DNA of 64,000 nt from Clostridia bacterium. GTDB lineage: Bacteria > Bacillota_A > Clostridia > Christensenellales > Aristaeellaceae. Location: assembly GCA_017517815.1 (NCBI GenBank), contig JAFWYA010000101.1:20407-84406 (forward strand). The letters run 5' to 3'. Made by a program: the position numbers and the translations under genes. Position 1 is the stretch's first letter. Each line of letters starts with the position of its first letter. Positions 24,180-32,752 of this stretch are shown here, piece after piece. The notes under the pieces are model-generated. The model searched no databases and had not been told where the DNA came from. It worked only from the letters and a program-made list of their open reading frames with translations.

Positions 24180-25277
24180 TCACTTCACGCAGATACGCTC
24201 TTCAGTCTGAGGATCAAACAGGAACACCTTTTCAGGCACAAGGGTGAAACGCACGCTCTGTGCGCCGACAGCCACTTTGTTGCGGGAGCTGATGATGGCG
24301 CGCACCGTCACGTTTTCACACTGCGGATGCGTGGCGACCACGCTGATATCGCGGCCCATGACCTCCACGCCTGTGAGCGCGCAGCTGAAGGATCCGTTTT
24401 CATCCAGCTCGAAACCTTCGGGACGGATGGTGGCCCATACTTCCTGGTCGGCAACACCTTTGGCGTCCAGTACAGCCTCATCGCCGATAAACAGCTTTTC
24501 ACCCTTCACATAGCCCTTGAACACATTAATGGGCGGTGTACCAAGGAACTTGGCCACAAACAGATTGTCCGGCTCGTCGTAGACCTCCTGAGGCTGGCCG
24601 ATCTGCTGGATCACGCCGTCCTTCATCACAACGATCATATCGGAAATGCTCATAGCTTCTTCCTGATCGTGCGTTACAAAGATCGTGGTCACGCCGGTCT
24701 CACGCTGGATGCGGCGGATCTCCTCACGGGTCTGCAGGCGCAGACGGGCGTCGAGGTTGGAAAGCGGCTCGTCAAGCAGCAGCACACGGGGCGTTTTGAC
24801 CAGAGCGCGAGCAATGGCGACACGCTGCTGCTGACCGCCGGAAAGCTCGCTGGGCTTGCGCTCCATCAGTCCTTCCAGCTGCACAAGCTTTGCCGCCGCT
24901 TCAGCGCGGGCATTCATTTCCTGCTTGCTCAGCTTCTGATCGCCCTTGAGGTTTTCCAACGGGAAACGAATGTTCTGCCGCACCGTCAGATGAGGATACA
25001 GCGCATAGTTCTGGAAGACAAAGCCAACGCCGCGGCGCTCGGCAGGCACCTTGGTCACGTCGTCATCACCAAAGAAAATGCTGCCGCTGGTAGGCTTTTC
25101 AAGACCACAGAGGAGGTTCAGCGTGGTGGATTTACCGCAGCCGGAGGGGCCCAGCAGGCCGATAAGCTTGCCATCAGGAATTTCAAAGGTAAAGTCGTTC
25201 ACCGCAACGACCTCTTTGGGGCCGTTCTTGCTGCGGTTGGGGAACTTCTTAGTCAGATTCTGCAGTACGATCTTCAT
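24180..25277 (-). CDS. ugpC: sugar ABC transporter ATP-binding protein (UgpC/MsmK type)
   Basis: A 365-residue ATPase of the CUT1 class. Walker A is GPSGCGKST at 43-51, the Q loop lies near 88, the signature LSGGQQQR at 145-152 and Walker B LLLDEP with Asp169/Glu170. The C-terminal 120 residues form the OB-type regulatory domain usual for MalK/UgpC. It is the first gene of the operon, an uncommon position; the permeases and binding protein follow in order. It may also energise other importers, including the orphan binding protein at 9.4-11 kb, since MsmK-type ATPases are often shared. Promoter at 25325-25353. Confidence 0.92.
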   Translation of the reverse strand: MKIVLQNLTKKFPNRSKNGPKEVVAVNDFTFEIPDGKLIGLLGPSGCGKSTTLNLLCGLEKPTSGSIFFGDDDVTKVPAERRGVGFVFQNYALYPHLTVRQNIRFPLENLKGDQKLSKQEMNARAEAAAKLVQLEGLMERKPSELSGGQQQRVAIARALVKTPRVLLLDEPLSNLDARLRLQTREEIRRIQRETGVTTIFVTHDQEEAMSISDMIVVMKDGVIQQIGQPQEVYDEPDNLFVAKFLGTPPINVFKGYVKGEKLFIGDEAVLDAKGVADQEVWATIRPEGFELDENGSFSCALTGVEVMGRDISVVATHPQCENVTVRAIISSRNKVAVGAQSVRFTLVPEKVFLFDPQTEERICVK

Positions 25278-25324
25278 GATGATCCCTTTCCTTGTTCCAG
25301 ATACGGCATACGCCGCGCATTTTG

Positions 25325-25353
25325 ATTATAGCCCAACAGTCCTGACAAATCAA
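25325..25353 (-). promoter_or_regulatory. sigma-A promoter of the sugar ABC importer operon
   Basis: Minus strand: TTGATT, 17 bases, TATAAT, about 50 bases upstream of the ATPase start. Confidence 0.7.
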
Positions 25354-25405
25354 TGCAAAATACAGACCCGACTGCTGATTCACAGCTTCCATGCAGGCGC
25401 ATTTG

Positions 25406-25414
25406 TGCTATAAT
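25406..25414 (+). promoter_or_regulatory. extended -10 promoter of the ManD-like gene
   Basis: TGCTATAAT, an extended -10 element (TGn before TATAAT). The -35 region (TTCCAT) is poor. The leader is about 14 bases and contains AGGAGG, then the start at 25435. Confidence 0.6.
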
Positions 25415-25434
25415 ATCTGCAGGAGGAATGCCCT

Positions 25435-26634
25435 ATGAACGTGACGATTCAAAAGATATCCGTTTTTCTCACTGCGCCCGACGGCCAGAATCTGGTGATC
25501 GTACGCGTGGACACCAATCAGCCGGGCCTGTATGGTCTGGGCTGCGCCAGCTTTGCCTACCGTGCAAAGGCGGTAAAGCAGATCATTGAGGAAGAATTTG
25601 CGCCTTTTCTCATTGGCCGCGACGCATCGCGCATTGAGGAGATCTGGAAGCTGCTCACCGTCAACGCTTACTGGCGAAATGGCCCTGTACTCAACAGCGC
25701 TGTTTCTGGCATAGACATGGCGCTGTGGGATATCAAGGGAAAGATGGCAAACATGCCGCTGTATGATCTTTTGGGCGGCAAGTGCCGTGAGCGGGTCGAC
25801 CTGTACTGCCACTGCAACGCCGCCACGCAGGAAGCAATTTTTGAAAAGACGGACAAAGCCGTCGCAGAGGGCTTCAAATACCTGCGCGTCGCCTATTCCG
25901 ACTATGACGGCCCAAGCGGTGACGAAAGCTACCTGTGTCTGCGGAACGAATGCAAGCACTATGATCCCAAACGCCATATGCGTTCGATCGTCAGCCTGCT
26001 GGAAGCGCTGCGTGAGCGCTATGGCGATGAAAAAGAACTGATCACTGACACGCATGAGCGGCTGGACCCGTCCGACGCCATCGTGCTGGCCAAAGAGCTG
26101 GAGCCTCTTCACCTGTACTTTATGGAGGATCCCCTTTCGCCTGAAAACCTTTCATGGCTGGGCCGGCTGCGTGAAAGCTGCGTTACGCCCATTGCCATCG
26201 GCGAGGTGTTCTCGCACCCGTTCGAATGGCAGCAGGTGATCCAAAATCGCTGGGCGGATTTCATCCGCTGCCACCTCAGTGCCGTTGGCGGCTTGACCCC
26301 TGCACGCAAAATCGCGGTGCTGGCCGAACAGTACGGCGTTCGTACCGCATGGCACGCACCGCTGGACACCAGCCCCATTTCCATCGCCGTGCAGACGCAT
26401 CTGGACTACGCCTCCCCTGCCTTTGGCATTCAGGAATACAGCGGTCTGTCGGATGCCTCCGCCGAGGTCTTTCCGGGGCTGCCTGTCTGTCGCGATGGTG
26501 CGCTGTGGCTGAGCGAGTCTGCCGGTCACGGCGTAGCATTCAATGAAAAAGCCGCCTCCAAATATCCACCGAAGGAAGGTCCCACCCGCTGGACGGAAAT
26601 GCGCCTGCCGGACGGCACGCTGCATACTCCGTAA
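25435..26634 (+). CDS. enolase-superfamily sugar-acid dehydratase (ManD/RspA-like)
   Basis: A 399-residue mandelate racemase/enolase superfamily enzyme. The N-terminal capping domain covers about 1-120 (NSAVSGIDMALWDIKGK is typical). The barrel carries metal ligands Asp205 (with His207 in DTHERLDP), Glu231 (FMEDP) and Glu257 (AIGEVF). The general-base region HAPLDTSP (His307) and GIQEYS are as in ManD/RspA proteins. The best-known reaction is D-mannonate to 2-keto-3-deoxy-D-gluconate, part of glucuronate breakdown. Some members act poorly on mannonate or on gluconate, so the substrate is not certain. It is divergent from the sugar ABC importer, whose cargo could be a uronide. It ends at a terminator shared with pgsW. 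Confidence 0.85.
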   Translation: MNVTIQKISVFLTAPDGQNLVIVRVDTNQPGLYGLGCASFAYRAKAVKQIIEEEFAPFLIGRDASRIEEIWKLLTVNAYWRNGPVLNSAVSGIDMALWDIKGKMANMPLYDLLGGKCRERVDLYCHCNAATQEAIFEKTDKAVAEGFKYLRVAYSDYDGPSGDESYLCLRNECKHYDPKRHMRSIVSLLEALRERYGDEKELITDTHERLDPSDAIVLAKELEPLHLYFMEDPLSPENLSWLGRLRESCVTPIAIGEVFSHPFEWQQVIQNRWADFIRCHLSAVGGLTPARKIAVLAEQYGVRTAWHAPLDTSPISIAVQTHLDYASPAFGIQEYSGLSDASAEVFPGLPVCRDGALWLSESAGHGVAFNEKAASKYPPKEGPTRWTEMRLPDGTLHTP

Positions 26635-26644
26635 AAACGCATTG

Positions 26645-26676
26645 AAAAGGACAGGACCACGCTTCCTGTCCTTTTT
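26645..26676. terminator. bidirectional terminator
   Basis: AAAAGGACAGGA, loop of 7, TCCTGTCCTTTTT, between the convergent ManD-like gene and pgsW. Confidence 0.9.
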
Positions 26677-26678
26677 GA

Positions 26679-27746
26679 TTATGCTTTTTTCTTTCTCCAG
26701 CCCACCCACAGCAGTGCAGCCGCAATCACCAGTGCTACGATCGCATACCACGGCGACTGATGGGTGGTGTAATACACATTGGTTTGACCAGGTTTGGTCA
26801 GCGGAACCGGATCGAACGGCAGCCCATTATCCTCTGCCAGTCCGCGCACGTTGAGCAGATGCACCACCGGCACATTGCGGGCAGCGTATTCATAGGTCAG
26901 TCCTCTGTCCAGATCCTGCGGAATGACAGGCGGATCCATCACCAGTCCGTTGGGGAAATTCAGCGTATAGGGACTGGTGCCTACATTCACACTTGCACCG
27001 CCCACATTGACGAAGCAGTCTGCATCGTCGCCGAACAGTTCCAGGCGGCGCTGCACAGCGCCGGGAATATTGCCTTCATCAATGAAGATGTATCCGTCCT
27101 TCGCTGCCAGCCTCTCAATGATTTCGCGTGTTTCCGGAAACAGAATGCCCTCTCCCCTGTCGTCATCGCCGCCGGGTGAGACTGCCAGCATTTCATAATC
27201 GATCACGCCAGCCTTGCGTACGATATCCAGAATATCGACAACCGTCATATCCACGCGCGTTGCCCCGTACATGGAGGAACCATAGGACGCAATGACCTTG
27301 ATTTTCAACCCCATGGTATTGGCCGCACAGATAGCTGCCAGATTCAGCCCCGGGAAGGAGCCGCTCATACCACAGCAGACGGTGTCGCCGCTTTGAAGAC
27401 CGGCCTGCTGATAGTATTTCACCATCAGCGCAGCAAAGTCGGGCTGAAGCGACGTGCGCTTGGCTTCCGTCATGCCAAGCGAAGTGGTCAGCTCGGTCCA
27501 TTCCGGACCGATGAGGCCTGTGTGGTTCAGGTCGTCCTTTTCAATGGCGATACCATGCTGCGTTACATAGTCCAGCAGCACCGCTTCGGCATCTGCCATG
27601 CGCTGCGCAGCCTCCAGCTGCACAGCGGCATAGGGCAGCTGTACGCGCGTTTGCGTATTCAGCGTCAGGGTGATGCCGCCCAGGCACACCAGCGCCGCCA
27701 GCAGCATGCATGCAAAGCTTTTGCGTCCAAATTTCGGCATATTCAT
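26679..27746 (-). CDS. pgsW: poly-gamma-glutamate system protein
   Basis: A 355-residue membrane-anchored protein of the family found with PgsB and PgsC. An N-terminal helix (about 10-28) and a C-terminal helix (WYAIVALVIAAALLWVGW) bracket an extracytoplasmic domain with GMSGSFPGLNLA, YGSSMYGAT and SPGGDDDRGEG segments. The precise role is unknown; it probably assists synthesis or export of gamma-linked polyglutamate. Its start overlaps the pgsC stop by four bases. It is the last gene of the long minus-strand train and runs into a terminator. No pgsA/capA homologue follows. Confidence 0.88.
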   Translation of the reverse strand: MNMPKFGRKSFACMLLAALVCLGGITLTLNTQTRVQLPYAAVQLEAAQRMADAEAVLLDYVTQHGIAIEKDDLNHTGLIGPEWTELTTSLGMTEAKRTSLQPDFAALMVKYYQQAGLQSGDTVCCGMSGSFPGLNLAAICAANTMGLKIKVIASYGSSMYGATRVDMTVVDILDIVRKAGVIDYEMLAVSPGGDDDRGEGILFPETREIIERLAAKDGYIFIDEGNIPGAVQRRLELFGDDADCFVNVGGASVNVGTSPYTLNFPNGLVMDPPVIPQDLDRGLTYEYAARNVPVVHLLNVRGLAEDNGLPFDPVPLTKPGQTNVYYTTHQSPWYAIVALVIAAALLWVGWRKKKA

Positions 27747-28177
27747 AGCACGCTCACCGCCATGATCAGCAGTCTCACCAGCCCGGCGCTGAGCACCACG
27801 CCCAGCAGCGTACGCGGCACACCCTGCTTGTACATGTCATTGGCAATCAGGCCGGGAACCACATGGCCGATGATGCGGATATCCTGTGGAATAATGGCAA
27901 TACCCAGCAGGAACTGTTCGATCACCCAGCCAAAAATCAGGCTGAGCACGATCACCAGCATGAATCGCCGCCTGCCGTAGAGGATGACATAGCGCGAAAT
28001 AAACCTCGTAAGCCCATACACAATGACCGCCAGCAACAGCGTTGTCACAATACGCAGCGGCTGTTCAAAAAACATGCACAAATAACCGGCGGATACCATG
28101 CCACCGCACAGCAGACCAAAAGCCTCATAAAGCCCAAAACTGAGCAGCACGCTCAGTGCGATCGCCACATCATACAT
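27743..28177 (-). CDS. pgsC: poly-gamma-glutamate biosynthesis protein PgsC/CapC
   Basis: A 144-residue membrane protein with about four helices, starting MYDVAIALSVLLSFGLYEAFGLL in two runs and containing the GYLCMFFEQPLRI loop and the HVVPGLIANDMYKQG segment typical of PgsC/CapC. It forms the membrane part of the polyglutamate synthase together with PgsB. It overlaps pgsB by 8 bases upstream and pgsW by 4 bases downstream, so all three are translationally coupled. Confidence 0.93.
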   Translation of the reverse strand: MYDVAIALSVLLSFGLYEAFGLLCGGMVSAGYLCMFFEQPLRIVTTLLLAVIVYGLTRFISRYVILYGRRRFMLVIVLSLIFGWVIEQFLLGIAIIPQDIRIIGHVVPGLIANDMYKQGVPRTLLGVVLSAGLVRLLIMAVSVL

Positions 28178-29270
28178 TTTTTTGCGCTTCCTCCATCAGT
28201 TTTTCCAAAAGCATACGGCCTTCGCCCTTGATATTGCCGGCACACAGTACCTGCTGCGCAGCATCGGGCTGGCAAATCCATTTGTCCGCCTGATGCACAG
28301 CCTGCGCCTTAACGCCTGTCATACGGGTCATATACTTTGTACACCATTCCTTATCGTCTCCGATAATACCAATACATTCAGGCTTCACACTGCACTTGCG
28401 CACGACCTGTGCAAAGGCTTCAAGACGATAGGAACGATCCTTCCGATGATTATACAGCAGCCTGAAACTGCCGCGCTGCGCGCATTCCTGCAGCGCTTGG
28501 GCAAAGCTGACCGGGTCGTTGGCAGCAAAAGCATTCCACACCGTGCAGCCGGAAGCCTCAAACTTTTTGTACATGCCGATATCAGGCTTTGTGTCAAGGA
28601 TACCCTGTCGCACAACTTCCGCAGAAATACCCAATTCGGCTGCCAGAGCCTCCACCAGCTGTACATTTGCCGGATGTACCGGGAAAGAGCTCTGTGCATA
28701 AAGCTGCGCATCATCAGCTTCGTTCGGCTGGATCAGCTGGCTGGTGTATGCTGCAAAGCGCTCATCATGTGCGATCACTTTGCTCTCTGCCGAAATGGAC
28801 TGCGCTAGCACATGAACGGTTTCCTCTTCGGTTGCACCTATTTCCTCCACATGGTCGACGTAGGCATTTGTCATCAGTACCCAATGCGGGCGGATCAGTT
28901 TTTCCCCCATCAGCCGCTGATTTTCCACGCGCTGCGCCATGCATTCCACCACGATGGCCTGCGCCTTTCCCTTTACGGCAAGCCGTACGAAAGGCAGCTG
29001 TTCCATCATGGTCACAAAATCATGTTTGCGATAGTTTTCTTCGGTTCCGTCCGGCAGAATACGGCGTGCTTCAGACCCCGTCGTCTTGGCATAGGTACGA
29101 ATACCCGCAGCGTTCAAAACAGAAGCCGTCATACGCGTGACCGTCGTTTTGCCGCGGGTTCCGTTCACAAGGATTCTTAGCGGAATTTTTTTAAGCATAT
29201 GCTGGTGGACAGCGTTTTCCACTACGCCCAGTACCAGCAGCATCAGCACTGCGATGACCACTGCAATCAT
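28170..29270 (-). CDS. pgsB: poly-gamma-glutamate synthase PgsB/CapB
   Basis: A 366-residue Mur-ligase-like amide ligase. An N-terminal membrane helix (about 1-18) is followed by the ATP loop NGTRGKTT at 36-43 and the TNAYVDHVEEIG segment at 134-145 that is typical of CapB. It activates the alpha- or gamma-carboxyl of glutamate with ATP and extends a gamma-linked chain at the membrane with PgsC. The length is slightly short of the Bacillus enzyme (about 390). It lies 128 bases behind the C69 dipeptidase gene; two strong stem-loops occupy that gap. Confidence 0.93.
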   Translation of the reverse strand: MIAVVIAVLMLLVLGVVENAVHQHMLKKIPLRILVNGTRGKTTVTRMTASVLNAAGIRTYAKTTGSEARRILPDGTEENYRKHDFVTMMEQLPFVRLAVKGKAQAIVVECMAQRVENQRLMGEKLIRPHWVLMTNAYVDHVEEIGATEEETVHVLAQSISAESKVIAHDERFAAYTSQLIQPNEADDAQLYAQSSFPVHPANVQLVEALAAELGISAEVVRQGILDTKPDIGMYKKFEASGCTVWNAFAANDPVSFAQALQECAQRGSFRLLYNHRKDRSYRLEAFAQVVRKCSVKPECIGIIGDDKEWCTKYMTRMTGVKAQAVHQADKWICQPDAAQQVLCAGNIKGEGRMLLEKLMEEAQKNV

Positions 29271-29299
29271 GGTTTCGCCTCCGTTTACAGTTGAATTGA

Positions 29300-29346
29300 G
29301 CAGGCAAAGTTCAAGCGCCCCAAAGGAGCGCTTGAACTTTGTCTGC
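29300..29346 (-). repeat. long inverted repeat in the pgsB leader (stem-loop 1)
   Basis: CAAAGTTCAAGCGC and its exact complement, 14 bp, loop of 9, extended by GCAG/CTGC outside one mismatch. No T tract follows on either strand, so processing or stability control is more likely than termination. Confidence 0.7.
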
Positions 29347-29351
29347 TGAAA

Positions 29352-29386
29352 GGGTCCAGACGCTCGTTGCGCGAACGTCTGGACCC
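29352..29386 (-). repeat. inverted repeat after the C69 dipeptidase gene (stem-loop 2)
   Basis: GGGTCCAGACG / CGTCTGGACCC, an 11-bp perfect stem with further pairing possible in the loop, 12 bases after the dipeptidase stop. On the minus strand it is followed by CTTTC, a weak terminator at best. Confidence 0.7.
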
Positions 29387-29398
29387 GGGGATTAACAA

Positions 29399-31018
29399 TT
29401 AGGCAGCGGGAACTTCCTCAACGGGCTTGTCGGGAGCACTTTCGAGGATGTTGGTCCACCACTCAGGATACTTGGCTTCGTTCATGTCGACGCGGTTGAA
29501 CATGTACTTGGCGTACAGCTTGTCGCCCAGCTCGGTCCAGAACTCATGCCATTCGATAGCGTTGTTGTAAGCGTAATCGGTGATCAGCTTCACAGCAGCT
29601 TCCTTGTTGCCGGCTTCAACCAGAGCGGCAGCGGCAGCCTGGATGCTGGCAACCTCGGCATACTGCTCTTCCATCTTGGGATCGCGGGCAGCATGGATGT
29701 CCTTGATGGCGCTCTCATAGTTCTGAGAAGCGGTCTGCTGGACATACTGGCTGATCCACCAGGCGGAGTCGCGATCGAAGGTGGTGTAGCGATGGCCGTT
29801 GACGAGGATCTCGGGCAGCTCGGTCATAGAGGCCCACAGCGGGATGCTGTAAGAGGAGTCGGCAGCGCCCCAGCCGATCCACACGAGGGAGCGGGCTTCC
29901 TCAGGCAGGTTGGCGTTGACGGTGGCGATGGTGTGATAGGTAGCGCGGTACAGGTTGATGGTGCGCTCCTTCAGCTTGTCGGTCAGCACGTTGCCGAACG
30001 GGCCAGCTTCGGGGGTCAGGGTTACGTCGTAAGGAGTGCCCTGATAGTAGTCGGAGTTGATCGCGCGGATGTCAGCAACGGTCAGCTTCTTCTCGGGGTA
30101 GCACAGCAGGGGCTGCACGGGAGATTCGGGATCCAGCTCCATGCTGGGGCACACCAGGTTCATGGCGCGCCACTCACGACGGTAAGCATAGGGGTTGGTG
30201 TTGTAGGAGTAAGCATCGGCGGGAGAGAACTCGGCGATGTTGTCCTCGCTCCACAGGCCATTCTCGATGGCGAAGGAGATGATGTTCTCGGAGCACAGGT
30301 AGTTTTCCTTGTCCTCGAGATCAACATAGTTGATGCGGGCACGGTTGCCGCAAACGAACATGGCGTCGTCCGGCACACGGAAAGCGCACCATACATCATG
30401 GCCATAGCATTCCATGATCCAGGTCTCGTTGCCGTCGCAGATGTTGATGTTCTCGCAGAAGCCGTACCAGCCGTACTCTTCGACCATGGCGCCGATGATT
30501 TCGACAGCCTCACGGGCGGTGGTGGCGCGCTCGAGAGCAACATGCTGAGCATGATAGCAGTCGATGATGCCGGTGCTGCCCTGAACCATCACTTCGTAGC
30601 ACTTGAGGCCGCGCTCATCGGTGAAGTTGGGGGTGCAGGTGGATTCGCCCATGGCAACACCCTTCTCATTGATCAGAGAATAGTTGGTGTGCAGGTACTG
30701 GTAGGTGTCTTCTGGCTGGGGCATTTCGCCAACGACCATGCCGCCGCCGTAGTTCTTGGTGTTGGGGTAGTCGGACCAATCGCCGTACTGGTTGCCGTTG
30801 AGGACGATGTCACGCATGACGCCCTCGCCGCCTTCCATGCGGGGGATGATCCACAGACGGGAGTCATCACCGGTGGAGTCGCAGGTATGGGTGATAACGG
30901 TAGAACCATCAGCAGTGGCGAGCTTGCCAATGCCCAGGGTGGTGCAGGCCATCGCGCTGGACATCATCATGACCAGAGCCATAACCATAGCGAGAGCACT
31001 CAGAATCTTCTTGCTCAT
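29399..31018 (-). CDS. secreted C69-family dipeptidase (copy 1)
   Basis: A 539-residue N-terminal-nucleophile peptidase of family C69 (PepD-like). The signal peptide (MSKKILSALAMVMAL...) ends SAMA, directly before Cys25 of CTTLGIGKLATADGST, the nucleophile that must become N-terminal. Family motifs follow: YPNTKNYGGGMVVGE, the YSLINEKGVAMGEST stretch, ERATTAREAVEIIGA and WVWIGWGAADSS-like segments. It would hydrolyse dipeptides or small peptides outside the membrane. It is a close paralogue of the next gene upstream (31112-32728). A stem-loop precedes and two follow it. Association with pgsBCW suggests gamma-linked or D-residue peptides as substrates, which is inference. Confidence 0.9.
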   Translation of the reverse strand: MSKKILSALAMVMALVMMMSSAMACTTLGIGKLATADGSTVITHTCDSTGDDSRLWIIPRMEGGEGVMRDIVLNGNQYGDWSDYPNTKNYGGGMVVGEMPQPEDTYQYLHTNYSLINEKGVAMGESTCTPNFTDERGLKCYEVMVQGSTGIIDCYHAQHVALERATTAREAVEIIGAMVEEYGWYGFCENINICDGNETWIMECYGHDVWCAFRVPDDAMFVCGNRARINYVDLEDKENYLCSENIISFAIENGLWSEDNIAEFSPADAYSYNTNPYAYRREWRAMNLVCPSMELDPESPVQPLLCYPEKKLTVADIRAINSDYYQGTPYDVTLTPEAGPFGNVLTDKLKERTINLYRATYHTIATVNANLPEEARSLVWIGWGAADSSYSIPLWASMTELPEILVNGHRYTTFDRDSAWWISQYVQQTASQNYESAIKDIHAARDPKMEEQYAEVASIQAAAAALVEAGNKEAAVKLITDYAYNNAIEWHEFWTELGDKLYAKYMFNRVDMNEAKYPEWWTNILESAPDKPVEEVPAA

Positions 31019-31059
31019 TTTGTGGTCTCTCCTTTTTCTTTTTGTTGCATACTCATAAA

Positions 31060-31088
31060 TCCGGGCGCCCGCGCAACAAGCGCCCGGA
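31060..31088 (-). repeat. inverted repeat between the two C69 genes (stem-loop 3)
   Basis: TCCGGGCGC / GCGCCCGGA, a 9-bp perfect stem with a loop of 11, in the 93-base gap between the paralogues. No U tract. Confidence 0.65.
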
Positions 31089-31111
31089 CCTATAGCCTAA
31101 TGGGGGATGGA

Positions 31112-32728
31112 TTACTGGGCAGCTTCTGCAACGGGCTTATCAGGCGCGTTGTCGAGAATCTGGGTCCACCAATCCGGATATTTGGCCTCGTTCATGTCAA
31201 CGCGGTCAAACATGTAAGTGCTGTAGAGCTCGTCGCCAAGCTCCAGCCAGTACTCGTACCAGTCTTCAGCATTGTTGCAGGCGTAGGAGGTCAGCAGTTC
31301 CACTGCAGCCTCGCTGTTGCCGGCTTCCACCAGCGCAGCAGCAGCCTTCTGAACGCTTGCAACGGTCTCGTACTGCTCAGCCAGTTTAGGATCGCGGGCA
31401 GCGTGAATGGTTTCAATCGCGCTGTCGTAATTCTGGCTGGCGGTCTGCTGCACGTAGGATGCAATCCACCAGCCGCTGTTACGGTCAAACTTTTCGTAAC
31501 GGCTGCCGATGGAGTACAGCTCGGGCAGGCGGGTCATGGAAGCCCACAGCGGTACGATGAAGGAAGAATCGGCAGCACCAAATCCGTGCCATACCAAAGA
31601 ACGTACTTCCTTGGGCAGGCTGGCGTTGATGTTGGCGATCATCAGGTAGGTGGTACGGTACAGGTTGATGGTACGCTCGTGATGCTTGTCGCTGAGCGGG
31701 TTGCCGAACGGGCCGGCCTCAGGCGTGAGGGAAACGTCGTACTCGGTGCCCTGGTAGTAGTCGCTGTTGAGCGCACGGATGTCCTCAACGCTCAGCTTCT
31801 TTTCAGGAACGACATACAGGGGATAGTAATCGGCGTTGGGGTCCAGGTTCAGGCTGGGAGCCACAAGGCTCAGCGCGCGCCATTCACGGCGGTTGCAGTA
31901 GGGATCGCTGTAGGGGCAGTAGATCTTGGCAGGCGCGAAGGGCTCGCCGCTTTCCTCGCTCCACAGGCCCTTTTCAATGGCGCAGGACTTCAGGTTGGGA
32001 GAGCAGAGGTAGTTCTCCTTGTCCTCAAAGTCGAACTCATTGATGCGGCAGCGGTTGGCCGCCACAAAGAAGGCATCATCAGGCAGGCGCACGGCGCACC
32101 ACAGGTCACGGCCGTACACTTCCAGAATCCACACTTCGTTGCCATCGCAGATGTTCATCACTTCTGCGGACGTTCCCCAGCCATATTCCTCAACCATGGC
32201 GCCGATGATTTCGACCGCTTCGCGCGCAGTGGTGGCGCGCTCCATGGCGATGTGCTGAGCATGATAGCAGTCGATGATGCCGTTGTTGTCCATGTAGAAC
32301 ATTTCGTACAGCGTCATCGTGTGGTCGTCGGCAGGGATGAACCACGCAGTGGATTCACCCATGGCCACGCCATGCTCATTGATGAAGGAATAGTTGCTGT
32401 GGATGTACTGGTTGGTATCCTCAGGCTGAGGCATTTCACCAATCACCATGCCGCCGCCGTAATCCTTGGTGTTGGGATAATCGCTCCAGTCACCATAGGA
32501 ATGGCCGTTCATGACGATGTCGCGCATCACACCCTCGCCGCCTTCCATACGCGGAATGATCCACGTACGGAAGTCGTCGCTGGTGGTGTCGTCGGTATGG
32601 GTAACGATGGTGGAGCCGTCAACCGTGGCATTCTTGCCAACGCCGAAGATCGTGCAGGCCATGGCGCTTTGCGTGAGCAATGCGATAATCATAACCACAG
32701 CGATCAGGAAACTGAACTTTTTGCGCAT
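31112..32728 (-). CDS. secreted C69-family dipeptidase (copy 2)
   Basis: A 538-residue paralogue of the downstream copy, alignable over the full length. It again has a signal peptide ending SAMA just before Cys25 (CTIFGVGKNATVDGST), with the same YPNTKDYGGGMVIGE, ERATTAREAVEIIGA and HGFGAADSS motifs. Clear differences lie in the segment after the MGEST motif and around residues 180-200, so substrate choice may differ. The start has GAAGGAG upstream. It is 24 bases behind the AstE/AspA-like gene. Confidence 0.9.
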   Translation of the reverse strand: MRKKFSFLIAVVMIIALLTQSAMACTIFGVGKNATVDGSTIVTHTDDTTSDDFRTWIIPRMEGGEGVMRDIVMNGHSYGDWSDYPNTKDYGGGMVIGEMPQPEDTNQYIHSNYSFINEHGVAMGESTAWFIPADDHTMTLYEMFYMDNNGIIDCYHAQHIAMERATTAREAVEIIGAMVEEYGWGTSAEVMNICDGNEVWILEVYGRDLWCAVRLPDDAFFVAANRCRINEFDFEDKENYLCSPNLKSCAIEKGLWSEESGEPFAPAKIYCPYSDPYCNRREWRALSLVAPSLNLDPNADYYPLYVVPEKKLSVEDIRALNSDYYQGTEYDVSLTPEAGPFGNPLSDKHHERTINLYRTTYLMIANINASLPKEVRSLVWHGFGAADSSFIVPLWASMTRLPELYSIGSRYEKFDRNSGWWIASYVQQTASQNYDSAIETIHAARDPKLAEQYETVASVQKAAAALVEAGNSEAAVELLTSYACNNAEDWYEYWLELGDELYSTYMFDRVDMNEAKYPDWWTQILDNAPDKPVAEAAQ

Positions 32729-32752
32729 AGGTCACACTCCTTCCGGGATGGG

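Noticed and set aside
29271..29398. A riboswitch in the pgsB leader
   Set aside because: The gap is filled by two simple stem-loops without a conserved multi-helix core that I can match to a known riboswitch class.
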